64,000 nt of DNA from Paenibacillus sp. D2_2. GTDB taxonomy: Bacteria; Bacillota; Bacilli; Paenibacillales; Paenibacillaceae. Both the position numbers and the translations under genes were made by a program. Position 1 is the stretch's first letter, and the number at the start of each line of letters is the position of its first letter. Below the pieces are notes generated by a model, which worked only from the letters and a program-made list of their open reading frames with translations, was not told the DNA's origin and did not search any database. Location of the stretch: NCBI RefSeq assembly GCF_031199965.1, contig NZ_CP133605.1, forward strand, positions 4,000,501 through 4,064,500, read 5' to 3'. This document shows, piece by piece, positions 49,125 to 59,785 of this stretch.

Positions 49125-50441
49125 TTATTCTGCAGATCCAAGCTGAATCCAAGCTTTTTGAATTTCGTCAATCGTTTTCTCTTTAGATTGATTTCCGCCA
49201 ATATAAGCTTGCATAAGTTCCCCGAATTTTTGATGGAACGTATCCAATGAGTAGTTGATAGACAAATCGCCAGAAGGCTGAGTCTTCAGAATTTCAACCA
49301 TTTGCTTAGGCATATCCAGAAGAGGCATCGGCGCATCCTTAATTGGCGGAATTACTTTAGCTACATTGGAGAACCAGCCTTTACCGTAATCCGAAGTATA
49401 TAACCAATTGAAGAACTCAATCGTTTCCTTGGCAACCTTCGAGTCTTTGTTAATGCGTAGAGCTTGATCAGCACCCGTAATAATGAGAGCCTGATCCGCT
49501 TTATCACTTACAGGGTAACCAGCGATACCGATATTGAAATCCGGATTGATTTTCTTAATTGCCTCCTCATCCCATGCGCCCTTACCTGTCATAAATGCGG
49601 CTTTTCCGGAAGCGAAATCACTTACCTCAGCGTTGCTGTCACGTTCTAGCGGCTTATCAGTACCATGCTTAACTGTCGTATCTATGAAATTGAAGAAGTT
49701 ATCGGACAGAATCGGATGTTCTTTGAAGGTTGTCTTACCTTCGATGAAGTTGTCAACAAGTTCTTTCGGGCTCATATTTGCATCCTGGGCTGCAGCATCC
49801 ACGAAATGCTGGAATACGTGCTTCCATACCCACCATTCTTTATAGGCGTTGGCAAATGGAGTGATGCCTTGAGCCTCCAGCTTAGTAACCGCGTCTTCTA
49901 ATTCAGCTGTTGTCTTAGGTGCTTCTTTAATACCTGCTTTTTCAAGGAGATCTTTGTTATAAATAAGTGCGAATAGATTACCTTCGACCGGTAGACCAAG
50001 CACTTTACCATCTGATGAACTCATATTCGAACGAATGGCATCTGTCATTGCTGCCGCAAGCGGCTCATTGGTCAAATCTGCGCTGTATTCGGCAAAAGTA
50101 TCGATATCTCCGCCCGCAGTTGTTTGAAATACGTCAGGAGTGCTGCCGGCAGCTATTTTCGATTTTAATACCGTGTTATAGTCGGCTTGCATAATTTCCA
50201 GGTTAATCGTTACGTTCGGTTTTACTTTTTTGTATTCTTCAATGTAAGCGTTAAATGCGTCTGTGTATTCTGGAGAAGCTGTAAACATGTTAATGGTCAC
50301 CGGTTTAGAGGAATCCGCGTTGCCGCCATCGCCCGCCGCACCATTTGCCCCGTTATCAACCGCCTTGTTGCCACCACACGCTGACAGAAGTCCCATTAAC
50401 AGTACTAGACTGAATGAAATGGCAAGAAACTTTTTCTTCAT
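49125..50441 (-). CDS. sugar ABC transporter substrate-binding lipoprotein
   Basis: 438 residues with a lipoprotein signal peptide (basic start, hydrophobic core, LLSAC with the lipid-bearing Cys at 22). Family 1 extracellular binding protein: INMFTASPEYTDAFNAYIEEYKK, GNLFALIYNKDLLEKAGI and ASGKAAFMTGKGAWDEEAI. It should bind alpha-galactosides or another oligosaccharide and hand it to the two permeases at 54216-55932. Complete. Confidence 0.92.
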   Translation of the reverse strand: MKKKFLAISFSLVLLMGLLSACGGNKAVDNGANGAAGDGGNADSSKPVTINMFTASPEYTDAFNAYIEEYKKVKPNVTINLEIMQADYNTVLKSKIAAGSTPDVFQTTAGGDIDTFAEYSADLTNEPLAAAMTDAIRSNMSSSDGKVLGLPVEGNLFALIYNKDLLEKAGIKEAPKTTAELEDAVTKLEAQGITPFANAYKEWWVWKHVFQHFVDAAAQDANMSPKELVDNFIEGKTTFKEHPILSDNFFNFIDTTVKHGTDKPLERDSNAEVSDFASGKAAFMTGKGAWDEEAIKKINPDFNIGIAGYPVSDKADQALIITGADQALRINKDSKVAKETIEFFNWLYTSDYGKGWFSNVAKVIPPIKDAPMPLLDMPKQMVEILKTQPSGDLSINYSLDTFHQKFGELMQAYIGGNQSKEKTIDEIQKAWIQLGSAE

Positions 50442-50564
50442 AAGGTAATGCCCCCACTTTCTTTGATTAGTATGTCTATGTTGCTTATTCTAAAGAAAAG
50501 GCTTATTAAGAAAAATGGAGATAAGTGACAATCTAAGGGTAAAAAAGTGTTGTTATCTGGTTGT

Positions 50565-52211
50565 TCACTTTTTATCCCCTGCTCTTCCATTTCGATATTC
50601 CGTAGGCGATTCGCCATAATAATTTCGAAATGCCTTACTGAAATAATTTTTATCTTTATACCCCAGCATTTCGGATATTTCCTGAATTTTCAGAGCAGAA
50701 TCATCCAACAGCATGCAGGCCTTATCCATCCTCACCTTCTGCATATACTCATGAATCCCGAATCCGAATTGCTGCTTGAACAGTTTCATCAGGTATTCTC
50801 GACTAAGATAATATTTATCGGTGAACATGGAAATTTTGATATCTTCAAAATAGTGCTGGTCAATATATGCCTTAATGTCCTCGATGTTAAACGGACGATT
50901 ACTCGCCATCGCCTGACGGATCTGATCGCCATAAAATTCAAGAGTTCGTTCAAGCATTTGTTCGTACTCTCCTAAAGTCGTGAAGTCTGCGGACAGACCG
51001 ACGTTAGCAAACGAACTACGTGAACCAATAGCGAGCAGCTGATCCGAGGCTGCACCCAAATCTATCGCCATGTCGTTAAAGAGAACGATCATTTCGCGGA
51101 TTGCCCGCTCCGCTTCGCCGATCGCGAAATAATCAGCCTCCCTAATTTTTTGCGTTAACTCACTCAGAATGATCTTCGCCTGATTGATGTTTGCGGATTC
51201 CAGAGCATTTCGTATAGCCGTCATACGATTCGTAAAGGACAACACCTCGGAATGGCCTGTCTTCTCCTTAGAAGCAAAGGCGTTCGCCCCCTTCAGCTTA
51301 AGCAGATCAAATCCATAAATTGCAGCTCTCGCTTCCTCATAAGAATCCGCCAGTTTGGAGACTTGTTCATACACTTGTCCGATTCCTGCCACCGATACAA
51401 TGCCAAACAGCTCGCTTAGCATCTGTCCTACTTTTCTCATCAGGAAATCCGCCCGGAAAGCCAGATCCTCCGGATACCCACCCCGCATCGTAAATACAGC
51501 GATAATTTCCCCATCCTTCCTCGGATCGGAAAAGCTGAAGCAGATCGTATCATCCATGGCGACTTCGTTGATCACGTTCGCCACAGCGAAATATAGCAAT
51601 TCGGAATCCCGATTGAATCGCTTGTCACGCACGACCTGCATGTTTAGTAATTTTAATACGAGCGCACCAAAGCGGTTATCTTCTCGATCCGCGCCGATCA
51701 GAGGGAGAAAAGCGAGATTGTTCTGTTGCTTAAAGGAGCGTTCGATAATCGACAAATAAATTTTCTCCTTCAGCTTGGGCAAAGACATGTTGAAGGCGAT
51801 ATTCCTAGTGATTAGTTCGCTGTGGCTCTGCCGCTTCGCTTCCAGCACATTTATCGCCTTGCGGAGCGCTTGATTAAGATCCTGCCGATTAATCGGTTTA
51901 AGCAAATAATCAACGACCTTGGAATGGATCGCCTGTCTCGTAAATTCAAAATCGTTATACCCGCTGATCACGATTGTTAGCAACTCGGGGTAGTCGCGCT
52001 CTACTATCCGTAGAAACTCGACCCCATTCAGTTCCGGCATCTTCATATCCAGCATGACCAGATCTGGATGGTGCTTGGCAAGCAAATCCAGTCCAACTAC
52101 TCCGTCGGTCGCCTCCCATACTTCTTCGACCTCGAGTCCTTCCCAATCTCCCAATATTTTGATAGCCTCGCGTAGCGGCTCCTCATCATCAATGATCAAT
52201 ACTTTATACAT
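50565..52211 (-). CDS. YesN/AraC-type response regulator
   Basis: 548 residues: receiver domain with phospho-acceptor Asp 55 (LVMLDMKMPELNG), a long middle region and an AraC-type double helix-turn-helix at the C-terminus (YFEDIKISMFTDKYYLSREYLMKLFKQQFG, DSALKIQEISEMLGYKDKNYFSKAF). Overlaps the kinase gene by eight bases, so they are coupled. It probably activates the flanking sugar-uptake genes. Confidence 0.92.
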   Translation of the reverse strand: MYKVLIIDDEEPLREAIKILGDWEGLEVEEVWEATDGVVGLDLLAKHHPDLVMLDMKMPELNGVEFLRIVERDYPELLTIVISGYNDFEFTRQAIHSKVVDYLLKPINRQDLNQALRKAINVLEAKRQSHSELITRNIAFNMSLPKLKEKIYLSIIERSFKQQNNLAFLPLIGADREDNRFGALVLKLLNMQVVRDKRFNRDSELLYFAVANVINEVAMDDTICFSFSDPRKDGEIIAVFTMRGGYPEDLAFRADFLMRKVGQMLSELFGIVSVAGIGQVYEQVSKLADSYEEARAAIYGFDLLKLKGANAFASKEKTGHSEVLSFTNRMTAIRNALESANINQAKIILSELTQKIREADYFAIGEAERAIREMIVLFNDMAIDLGAASDQLLAIGSRSSFANVGLSADFTTLGEYEQMLERTLEFYGDQIRQAMASNRPFNIEDIKAYIDQHYFEDIKISMFTDKYYLSREYLMKLFKQQFGFGIHEYMQKVRMDKACMLLDDSALKIQEISEMLGYKDKNYFSKAFRNYYGESPTEYRNGRAGDKK

Positions 52212-54027
52212 AGCCCGCGCCTCCCCGTGGTATTCTCATCGTCATTTCTGTTCCGGACTCGTCGCTATGAATCGTTAGCCCATATGGATCGCCATACAGT
52301 AGCTTCAGGCGAGTATTCAAATTTTTCAATCCGATATTCTCTCCTTCCTGCTCCTCCCACTCGACTTCCAAAGTTCGTAAAATTTGCTCAAGCCTGTCCG
52401 AAGGAATGCCCGGCCCGTCGTCATAGACCGAGATCACTGCAAAAGTCTCACTAACCTTGGCCTTAATTTCAATCGTAACTGGCGCGGACACCTTCTCGAC
52501 CGCGTGCTTAATCGAATTTTCCACCAGTGATTGCAGGGATAGCTTAGGAATTTGCAGCTCCATCAACGACTCATCCCAATCGATGTTCACTTGAAGCCGG
52601 CTGCCGAATCTCGCGCTTTGCAGCGCCAAATATCTCTCAATATGTTTAAGCTCTTCTCTAGCATAAATAATATCTTTACCACTGATACTGTACCGCAGCG
52701 TTAAGGCCAGGGCATCTACCATATCAGCAACATCATCATTTCCGCTCTTTAAAGCTTTTGTTGATATGGCCTGAAGTGCATTATAGAGGAAATGAGGATT
52801 AATTTCCGCTTCCAGCGCTTTTAGAATCGCATTCTTCTCCACCAACTTCATCCGATAACGTTCATTGATCAGATCATTTGTTCGCCGTACCATCTGATTG
52901 AAACGATGGGTTAAATAAGCGATCTCATCCTTCCCTTGCACCGGTGCTTCCACATCAAACGTCCCTTCACTGAACTGGCGCATATGCTTTGAAAGCCGAT
53001 TTAGCGGTTTTGTAATCGCATTCGAAGTAAGGGTAACGAGAATAACCGAAATAAACAGAAATATTAAGCCGATGATATAGCTCAAATTTCTCGCTTTGGT
53101 TGCGGCCTTATAAATGGTGCTGTAAGGAATCGGCTTGATCAACTTCCAGCCATCCTGTTTCCCGATATCGTATACAACAAGGTAGCGCTTTTCTCCATCC
53201 TTCCAGGTAACAGGACGCGCCGCCTTATCGCTGATCGTCCGAAACCATTCTGCCGAGCTAATCGCCTCGTAAGTATCCAAATCATCCATATGAAAAGGAA
53301 CATTATTCGGATCGAGGAACATCAGATGCTCCCCTTCCTCGAATGGAATATCGTTCATAATGACATTTTTCACCGTTGGCTTCAAATAGAATGATAGAAC
53401 GGCTCTAGGCTCACGCGAAGCAATAGAGCGCAGCACGCGATGATAACCCATAAATTTCGGCTCAGTCTCCATCTTGTAACCGCTTTTAGCATCAGGCGCA
53501 ACGAATGATTGGTAGGAACGATTTTGCGGGCTGTTCATCGCTTCTTGATACCATGGCTGCTTGTCGATTCCTTCTTGATACCCGACCCGGACCGTAATAT
53601 TGTAAGCCTCTCGGGTAATCGAATAATATTTGTGTTGGTCGATCAAATATAAATAGATGCTCTCCAAATCTTTACGACTGAAGAACATATCCCGTAAATA
53701 ATCTTCAAGATACATTTTCGAAGCATAGTCATCGCTTTCACGTATGACCGCCCGAATTATATCGTCATATTTGTTGTAAGGAAGAGAAAATTCTTCAATT
53801 CCATCTAAATAATCCTCTAGCTTTTGGTTTACGAGCATGAGATTGTTCGTCGTACTATCAATGCTGTTATTGACCGCTTCCTTCTGGAGCATTTGATAGG
53901 ATATGACCGTGAGCGAACCCACAATAAGAATGATCATTGATGTGAAAAGCAGGATAAGCTTATTGACCAATCTACGGGATACCCTCTGTGTAAACGACTT
54001 TATAGCTGCTGATAGTCTTCTTATCAT
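52204..54027 (-). CDS. YesM-type sensor histidine kinase
   Basis: 607 residues: an N-terminal membrane segment (about 24-46), a large extracellular sensor region to ~290, second membrane segment (about 295-315), HAMP, then the His_kinase domain with phospho-acceptor in NPHFLYNALQAIS and an ATPase end (VENSIKHAVEKV, DDGPGIPSDRLEQIL, GIGLKNLNTRLKLLYG-like). Such LytS/YesM kinases sense sugars or binding proteins. Ribosome site GGGGGATC. Divergent from the permease genes. Confidence 0.92.
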   Translation of the reverse strand: MIRRLSAAIKSFTQRVSRRLVNKLILLFTSMIILIVGSLTVISYQMLQKEAVNNSIDSTTNNLMLVNQKLEDYLDGIEEFSLPYNKYDDIIRAVIRESDDYASKMYLEDYLRDMFFSRKDLESIYLYLIDQHKYYSITREAYNITVRVGYQEGIDKQPWYQEAMNSPQNRSYQSFVAPDAKSGYKMETEPKFMGYHRVLRSIASREPRAVLSFYLKPTVKNVIMNDIPFEEGEHLMFLDPNNVPFHMDDLDTYEAISSAEWFRTISDKAARPVTWKDGEKRYLVVYDIGKQDGWKLIKPIPYSTIYKAATKARNLSYIIGLIFLFISVILVTLTSNAITKPLNRLSKHMRQFSEGTFDVEAPVQGKDEIAYLTHRFNQMVRRTNDLINERYRMKLVEKNAILKALEAEINPHFLYNALQAISTKALKSGNDDVADMVDALALTLRYSISGKDIIYAREELKHIERYLALQSARFGSRLQVNIDWDESLMELQIPKLSLQSLVENSIKHAVEKVSAPVTIEIKAKVSETFAVISVYDDGPGIPSDRLEQILRTLEVEWEEQEGENIGLKNLNTRLKLLYGDPYGLTIHSDESGTEMTMRIPRGGAGYV

Positions 54028-54215
54028 TGCTGATCCCCCTCTTTACAGCGCTACAGTTTACCTTTTTACCCTTAACTGTTTTCTTATGTCCATTTAGACA
54101 TATTCTTTGCTGAATTATAATCGATTGTAGATAAAAACGACAGAGTGTATAGAAATCTAACTCTCATGTCTTAAAAAGATTGTCTTAAAAAAACGTTACT
54201 AAAAAGAGGTGCGAT

Positions 54216-55102
54216 ATGTTAAAAACGGGGAGAAAGTGGACTGAAAGGCTAGAATTTGGGGCTTTTACGCTGCCTGTTCTGATCAGTGTGATTGCTGTAT
54301 TCTATTATCCTTTTATCATGACGATTCGATATTCGTTAACCAAGTGGAATGGGATTTCCAAACACCCGAAATTTGTAGGGCTGGACAACTTCAAGCAAAT
54401 TTTCAGTGGTGATACTAACTTCATGAATGCAAGCTGGTTCACGATTAAATATGCGATTCTGTATATCGTTCTTGTGAACGTACTGGCTATATTGCTGGCT
54501 CTGGTTCTAGATATGAAAATGAAGAGCACCACCTGGCTAAGAGCTGCCTTCTTTATTCCTTACATTCTTAGTCTGGTTATCGTAGGATTTATCTGGAAAT
54601 TCATTTTCATGCAAGGCTTTGAATCATTGGGGGCAAGCACAGGCTGGGGATCTTCAAGCTCAGTTGGCTCGGTGAACAGAATCTAGCCTTTATCTCTGTT
54701 CTGCTTGTCTCCATTTGGCAATCTGTAGGTTTCTATCTCGTTATTTATATCGCTGGTCTGCAATCTGTACCGGAAGATCTGAAGGAAGCTGCAAGAGTAG
54801 ATGGTGCAGGACCAGTTCGTCGTTTCTTCAGTATTACGCTTCCGCTGCTTGCACCGTCCATCACCATTTCCGTGTTCATGGCATTAACAAACTCCATCAA
54901 AGTGTTCGATGTCATCCTGTCCCTGACAGGCGGTGGACCAGGCGGTACTACATATAGTGTCGCATATGATATTTATCGTGATACGTTCCAGAACAACCTG
55001 TATGGCTATGGATCTGCCAAGGCGTTGATTCTGTTCGTGGCCGTGCTAATCATCACGGTGATTCAATTAACGATCTTCAAGCGCAGGGAGGTTGAGGCAT
55101 AA
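54216..55102 (+). CDS. sugar ABC transporter permease (MalF/UgpA type), frameshift
   Basis: About 295 residues repaired, with six membrane segments. The frame breaks at 54646-54649 (a G is missing in TGGGGATC); repaired it reads WGIFKLSWLGEQNLAFISVLL. The coupling (EAA) motif DLKEAARVDGAGPVRRFFSITLPLL is intact. RBS GAGGTG. It overlaps the second permease by one base. No ATPase is encoded nearby, so a shared MsmX-type ATPase is expected. Confidence 0.92.
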
Positions 55103-55932
55103 TGAAGAACAAAAAAGCAGGACTTATCATCTTTGAAGTAGTTATGGTCATTCTCTCACTATTGTTCTTGTATCCATTATTCTTGACCATTATCAATTCT
55201 TTGAAAAGTTTCTCCGAAGTCATGACGGACGTCATTGCTCTGCCAAAAAGTCTGACCTTCGCGAACTATAGCTATGTATGGAAATATATTAATTATCCAC
55301 GACTGTTCCTGAATAATACGATCATTACTGTATTAGGTCTGGCAGGGATTATCTTAATATCCTCCATCGCTGCTTATAAGCTAGCCAGAACAAAATCAAA
55401 GTTGAGTACTCTGATTTATTTCCTTTGTATTACACCTATGCTTATTCCGTTTCAATCAATCATGCTGTCCGTATTGCAAATGTCCAAGACTTTCCACCTC
55501 TCAGAAAGTACATGGGGGCTTGGGATTCTATACTGGGGCTTTGGTGCACCATTGGCCATGTTCATCTATCATGGCTTTGTGAAGGGAATTCCGAATGAGA
55601 TCGATGAAAGTGCCAAGATTGACGGCGCTTCCGGCTTCCGGCTCTTCTTCCAGGTTATATTCCCTCTCTTGAAGTCGGTAACGACGACAATCATTATTAT
55701 TAATGTCATGTGGATCTGGAATGACTTCCTGCTTCCACTCCTGATGGTTAACGGATCGCCGACCACGAAAACATTGACACTGGCTGCCTACACCTTTGTC
55801 GGACAATATACGTCGGACTGGCAATATGCCATGACGGCGATGGTTATGGCCGTTCTGCCATCGATCATCGTGTTCATGTTTCTGCAGAAGCACATCGTCA
55901 AAGGCGTGGTTGCCGGAGCGGTAAAAGGTTAA
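55102..55932 (+). CDS. sugar ABC transporter permease (MalG/UgpE type)
   Basis: 276 residues, six membrane segments, with the coupling motif EIDESAKIDGASGFRLFFQVIFPLL-like (short form EIDESAKIDGASG). Complete. It pairs with the upstream permease and the binding protein at 49125. Followed by a strong terminator. Confidence 0.93.
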   Translation: MKNKKAGLIIFEVVMVILSLLFLYPLFLTIINSLKSFSEVMTDVIALPKSLTFANYSYVWKYINYPRLFLNNTIITVLGLAGIILISSIAAYKLARTKSKLSTLIYFLCITPMLIPFQSIMLSVLQMSKTFHLSESTWGLGILYWGFGAPLAMFIYHGFVKGIPNEIDESAKIDGASGFRLFFQVIFPLLKSVTTTIIIINVMWIWNDFLLPLLMVNGSPTTKTLTLAAYTFVGQYTSDWQYAMTAMVMAVLPSIIVFMFLQKHIVKGVVAGAVKG

Positions 55933-55965
55933 GACTCTCCGAAAATCAAACGATGCGATCACGGC

Positions 55966-56012
55966 AAAAGAGCCGGGTAGCGGTATTTTCAACCACTGCC
56001 CGGCTCTTTTTA
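55966..56012. terminator. terminator of the permease genes (bidirectional)
   Basis: AAAAGAGCCGGG and CCCGGCTCTTTT form a 12-bp stem with a loop near TTTTC; it ends in TTTTTATG on the plus strand. Confidence 0.85.
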
Positions 56013-56123
56013 TGCCGCTAAATTTGGATATACTTTCATCCACCCTCCTGGTTTGATACAATTCACTTAAGTACGTGTTCAACTTCCGCTAAATGATTAA
56101 AACGATGAAATGAGGTTAATTCG

Positions 56124-57362
56124 ATGAGAGACGAGATTATCAACAGATTTACATCCTATGTTAAAGTCGATACGCAGTCTAATGAGGACAATCTGGTCTG
56201 CCCATCTACACCTGGGCAACTCACGTTGGCCAGACAACTCGTAGAGGAGCTGGAAGCCATCGGCATGGAGGACATCACTCTCGATGATAATGGCTATGTA
56301 ATGGCTACTCTGCCGGGTAATACAGTGAAGGATGTTCCCGTCATCGGATTCCTAGCTCATCTAGATACCGCAACGGACTTCACCGGTACTAACGTGCAGC
56401 CGCAGATCGTGGAATCTTATGATGGTGGAGATATTGTATTGAATGCAGCTGGTGATATCATATTGTCTCCGCGTGACTTCCCTGAGTTGAGCAATTACAA
56501 AGGCCAAACGCTCATTACAACCGACGGTACAACCCTGCTCGGTGCTGATGATAAAGCCGGCATTGCCGAGATTATGACCGCAATGAACTATTTGATTCAA
56601 CATCCGGAAATCAAGCATGGCGCCATCCGCGTCGCCTTTACACCAGATGAGGAGATCGGCCGCGGCCCTGACCGCTTTGATGTGGAGGCCTTCGGGGCAG
56701 AATTCGCATACACCGTGGACGGTGGGCCAATAGGCGAGCTGGAATATGAGAGCTTTAACGCCGCAGCTGCAAAAATAACCTGCAAAGGGGTCAGTGTCCA
56801 TCCCGGATCTGCAAAAGGCAAGATGGTCAATTCGGCCAAGATTGCAATGGAGTTCCAGGCTATGCTGCCTGCAGAAGAAGCGCCTGAGCATACCGATGGT
56901 TACGATGGTTTCTATCATCTGTCCTCAATCAAGGGCGATATAGAGCAGACCCGGATGCATTACATCATTCGCGATTTTGACCGTGAGAAATTTGAGGCCC
57001 GCAAGGCTAAAATGCAGAACATCGCCGAAGAACTAAAAGCAAGATATGGCCCGGGCAGAATTACCCTCGACCTACGTGACCAATATTACAATATGCGTGA
57101 GAAAATCGAGCCTGTCATGGACATCGTAGATGTAGCTGCTGAAGTCATGAAAGATCTAAAAATTGAGCCGATCATCACTCCGATCCGTGGCGGTACCGAT
57201 GGCTCGCAGCTCTCCTATATGGGACTACCGACACCGAATCTATTCGCTGGCGGCGAGAACTTCCATGGTAAATTCGAATATATTTCCGTGAATAGTATGA
57301 TCAAAGCGACCGAGGTCATTATCGGAATCATCCGGAAATTTGAAGAAAGAGCGCAGTCTTAA
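56124..57362 (+). CDS. pepT: peptidase T (tripeptide aminopeptidase)
   Basis: 412 residues, complete. Zinc-ligand motifs: [41 protein letters not shown] and [11 protein letters not shown], with C-terminal [15 protein letters not shown]. Cleaves the N-terminal residue from tripeptides in the cytoplasm. The ATG follows GAGG. The stop codon lies in the loop of a terminator. Confidence 0.95.
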   Translation: MRDEIINRFTSYVKVDTQSNEDNLVCPSTPGQLTLARQLVEELEAIGMEDITLDDNGYVMATLPGNTVKDVPVIGFLAHLDTATDFTGTNVQPQIVESYDGGDIVLNAAGDIILSPRDFPELSNYKGQTLITTDGTTLLGADDKAGIAEIMTAMNYLIQHPEIKHGAIRVAFTPDEEIGRGPDRFDVEAFGAEFAYTVDGGPIGELEYESFNAAAAKITCKGVSVHPGSAKGKMVNSAKIAMEFQAMLPAEEAPEHTDGYDGFYHLSSIKGDIEQTRMHYIIRDFDREKFEARKAKMQNIAEELKARYGPGRITLDLRDQYYNMREKIEPVMDIVDVAAEVMKDLKIEPIITPIRGGTDGSQLSYMGLPTPNLFAGGENFHGKFEYISVNSMIKATEVIIGIIRKFEERAQS

Positions 57363-57376
57363 TTAGACTGCGCTCT
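57348..57376. terminator. bidirectional terminator between pepT and aroF
   Basis: AGAGCGCAGTCT, loop TAATT, AGACTGCGCTCT. The pepT TAA is in the loop; the aroF stop is 27 bases beyond. Confidence 0.75.
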
Positions 57377-57402
57377 TGCGCTTTCCATGAACTTGTCTGC
57401 GA

Positions 57403-58446
57403 TTATCTTTGCAATGCGACCTTCGGAGTATCAAACCGTTTTCCTACAATCGGAGCTAATTTCTCTAGATCCTGTAGCAATGCAGCAAATTGATCCGGGA
57501 ATAAAGATTGCACACCATCTCCAGTCATTGAATTATCAGGGTCGGTATGCATCTCGATAATGAGTCCATCCGCCCCGGCTGCAACCGAAGCCTTCGTCAT
57601 TGGCTCAACCAATTCACGCCGTCCTGTACCATGGCTTGGATCTGAAATGACTGGCAGATGGCTGAGCGATTGAAGCACTGGAATGGCCGATAAATCAAGT
57701 GTATTGCGAGTGTAGGTTTCGAAAGTGCGGATACCACGTTCACAGAGCATCACATTCGGATTCCCGCCGGCAAGAATGTACTCAGCAGCATTCAGGAACT
57801 CATCGTATGTAGCACTGAAGCCCCGCTTAAGCAATACCGGCTTGCCGCAAGTCCCCAGCTTACGCAGCAGATCGAAATTTTGCATATTTCTCGTACCCAC
57901 CTGAAGTATATCCGCGTATTCTGCGCATATATCAACATATTCTGGTGTCATCACTTCCGTAATCGTCAGTAGACCATGCTTCTTGCCAGCTTCGGCCATC
58001 ATCACAAGTCCTTCCACACCGATTCCCTGGAAGCTATAAGGACCTGTACGAGGCTTAAATGCGCCTCCACGAAGCACCTGCCCTCCAGCCGCTTTCACCA
58101 GACCGGCAATTTCATCAATTTGCTCCGGAGATTCAACAGCACAAGGGCCACCCATGACGACCAACTCTCCACCGCCGATCTTCACATCACCGATCGAGAT
58201 CACCGTATTTTCCGGATGGAAATCACGGCTCGCCAATTTATACGACTTGGATATTTTAATAACATTCTCAACATCCTTCATTTGTCGCAGATGCTCGGCA
58301 AGCTTCGGCTCAATGCTTCCGATAAGTCCGATCACCGTGCGATCCTCTCCTCGCGAAACATGGACCTGCAGTCCCTCTTTCTCAATAACAGCAATAATCT
58401 CCTGAATTCGCTCCTCAGGTGTACGATTTGAAGTTACGATGATCAT
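57403..58446 (-). CDS. aroF: 3-deoxy-7-phosphoheptulonate synthase (type I-beta)
   Basis: 347 residues. First step of the shikimate pathway. N-terminal ferredoxin-like regulatory domain (about 1-75) and a TIM barrel with GGPCAVES, RGGAFKPRTGPYSFQG, VLLKRGFSATYDEFL and DPSHGTGRRELV. No chorismate mutase domain is attached. Complete and apparently monocistronic. Confidence 0.94.
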   Translation of the reverse strand: MIIVTSNRTPEERIQEIIAVIEKEGLQVHVSRGEDRTVIGLIGSIEPKLAEHLRQMKDVENVIKISKSYKLASRDFHPENTVISIGDVKIGGGELVVMGGPCAVESPEQIDEIAGLVKAAGGQVLRGGAFKPRTGPYSFQGIGVEGLVMMAEAGKKHGLLTITEVMTPEYVDICAEYADILQVGTRNMQNFDLLRKLGTCGKPVLLKRGFSATYDEFLNAAEYILAGGNPNVMLCERGIRTFETYTRNTLDLSAIPVLQSLSHLPVISDPSHGTGRRELVEPMTKASVAAGADGLIIEMHTDPDNSMTGDGVQSLFPDQFAALLQDLEKLAPIVGKRFDTPKVALQR

Positions 58447-58684
58447 ATAATTCCTTCCCTTCCATATTCATTGAGATCATATAGAGATAATTATTAAAAG
58501 CTTCGCTACTGAAAGTCTGACTGTTGAATTCACACTTATTATATTGTTACCATACTTTCGCACTTAGACGCTTGTTCGCTTTTATGCTTTTAACCATTAA
58601 AGAAAATATACTCTATCCGATCTCTTCCGTCAAGGCTGGCCAAATAAACGTCAAGAATGAAGGAAGAAATAAAAAGGTAAAACA

Positions 58685-58708
58685 AAAGGAGCTCATAAGA
58701 GCTCCTTT
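58685..58708 (-). terminator. terminator of ispH
   Basis: AAAGGAGCTC, loop ATAA, GAGCTCCTTT; on the minus strand followed by TGTTTTACC. It is 34 bases below the repaired ispH stop. The rest of 58447-58741 holds no gene that I can support. Confidence 0.7.
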
Positions 58709-58741
58709 GATTTACCGTATACATGAATCAGGTTCCGGACT

Positions 58742-59688
58742 TTATTTCTTAGCAACTTTAATCGGCGGAAGCAGCTTCTGCATATTAACCGTTCTTACGA
58801 TTTCCCAAGTGGACGGATCCTCTGGATTGTACTGCTCCAAATAATTGACGACTTCTTTGGTGATAGGTGTCGGCGTGGAAGCTCCGAAGTCACCGCTACC
58901 TTGTTAACACCCTGCAGCCATTCCTGTTTGATCTCAGTTACATCAGAAATCCGGTATGCCGTCACACCAGCGATCTCCTCAGATACTTGAGCAAGACGAT
59001 TGGAGTTGTTGCTGCGCGGATCACCTACGACGATGACCAGATCAGCTTGGCCCGCCTGTTCAGCGACCGCTTGCTGACGCATTTGAGTAGCAAGACAGAT
59101 CTCATTATGCACCTCAGCCCCTGGATATTTCTCAAGCAACTTCTTCATGATGTGTTTGATATCCCACTGGCTCATCGTCGTCTGATTCGTAATAATGATC
59201 CGATCCGACGTAACATGAAGATCAGCGATTTCCTCTTCCTTCTCGATCAGATGAACATGATCCGGAGCGACCCCGATCGCACCTTCCGGCTCTGGATGGC
59301 CTTTTTTACCAATGTAGATGACGTCATAACCATCAGCCACCTTCTCCTGGATCAATACATGGGTCTTAGTCACGTCTGGACAAGTAGCATCTACCGTGGT
59401 CAGTCCTTTCTCACGGGCCAGCTTTCTCACTTCTGGAGAGACTCCGTGAGCTGTGAAGATCACGGTTCCACTCTCGACCTGCTTCAGAATCTCCATCCGA
59501 TTTGGTCCATCCAGCGTAATAATTCCTTCATCCTCAAAAGAATTGGTGACATGACTGTTGTGAACAATCATACCCAGAATATATATAGGTCGCGGAAGAT
59601 CGAGATTTTGAGCAGCCTGTCTGGCTAACACCATCGCATCGACGACTCCGTAGCAATAACCGCGCGGGGTAATTTTGAGTATTTCCAT
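58742..59688 (-). CDS. ispH: 4-hydroxy-3-methylbut-2-enyl diphosphate reductase, frameshift
   Basis: Last enzyme of the MEP isoprenoid pathway, an Fe-S protein. The three cluster cysteines are in [21 protein letters not shown] and [11 protein letters not shown]. Near 58884-58887 a base is missing (TCGGAG for TCCGGAG); repaired it reads [20 protein letters not shown] and ends at 58742 with 315 residues, close to the 314 of B. subtilis. Uncorrected, it ends at 58795 in a foreign tail. Normally indispensable, so a true null is unlikely. Confidence 0.94.
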
Positions 59689-59785
59689 GAAATATTACCT
59701 TCTTTCCATACGCCCCTGCTAGTGCGTGTTCAAAAAACCTCTACTAGCGAGAGAAGCGGATAATACGAATCCTCCCTATTATATC

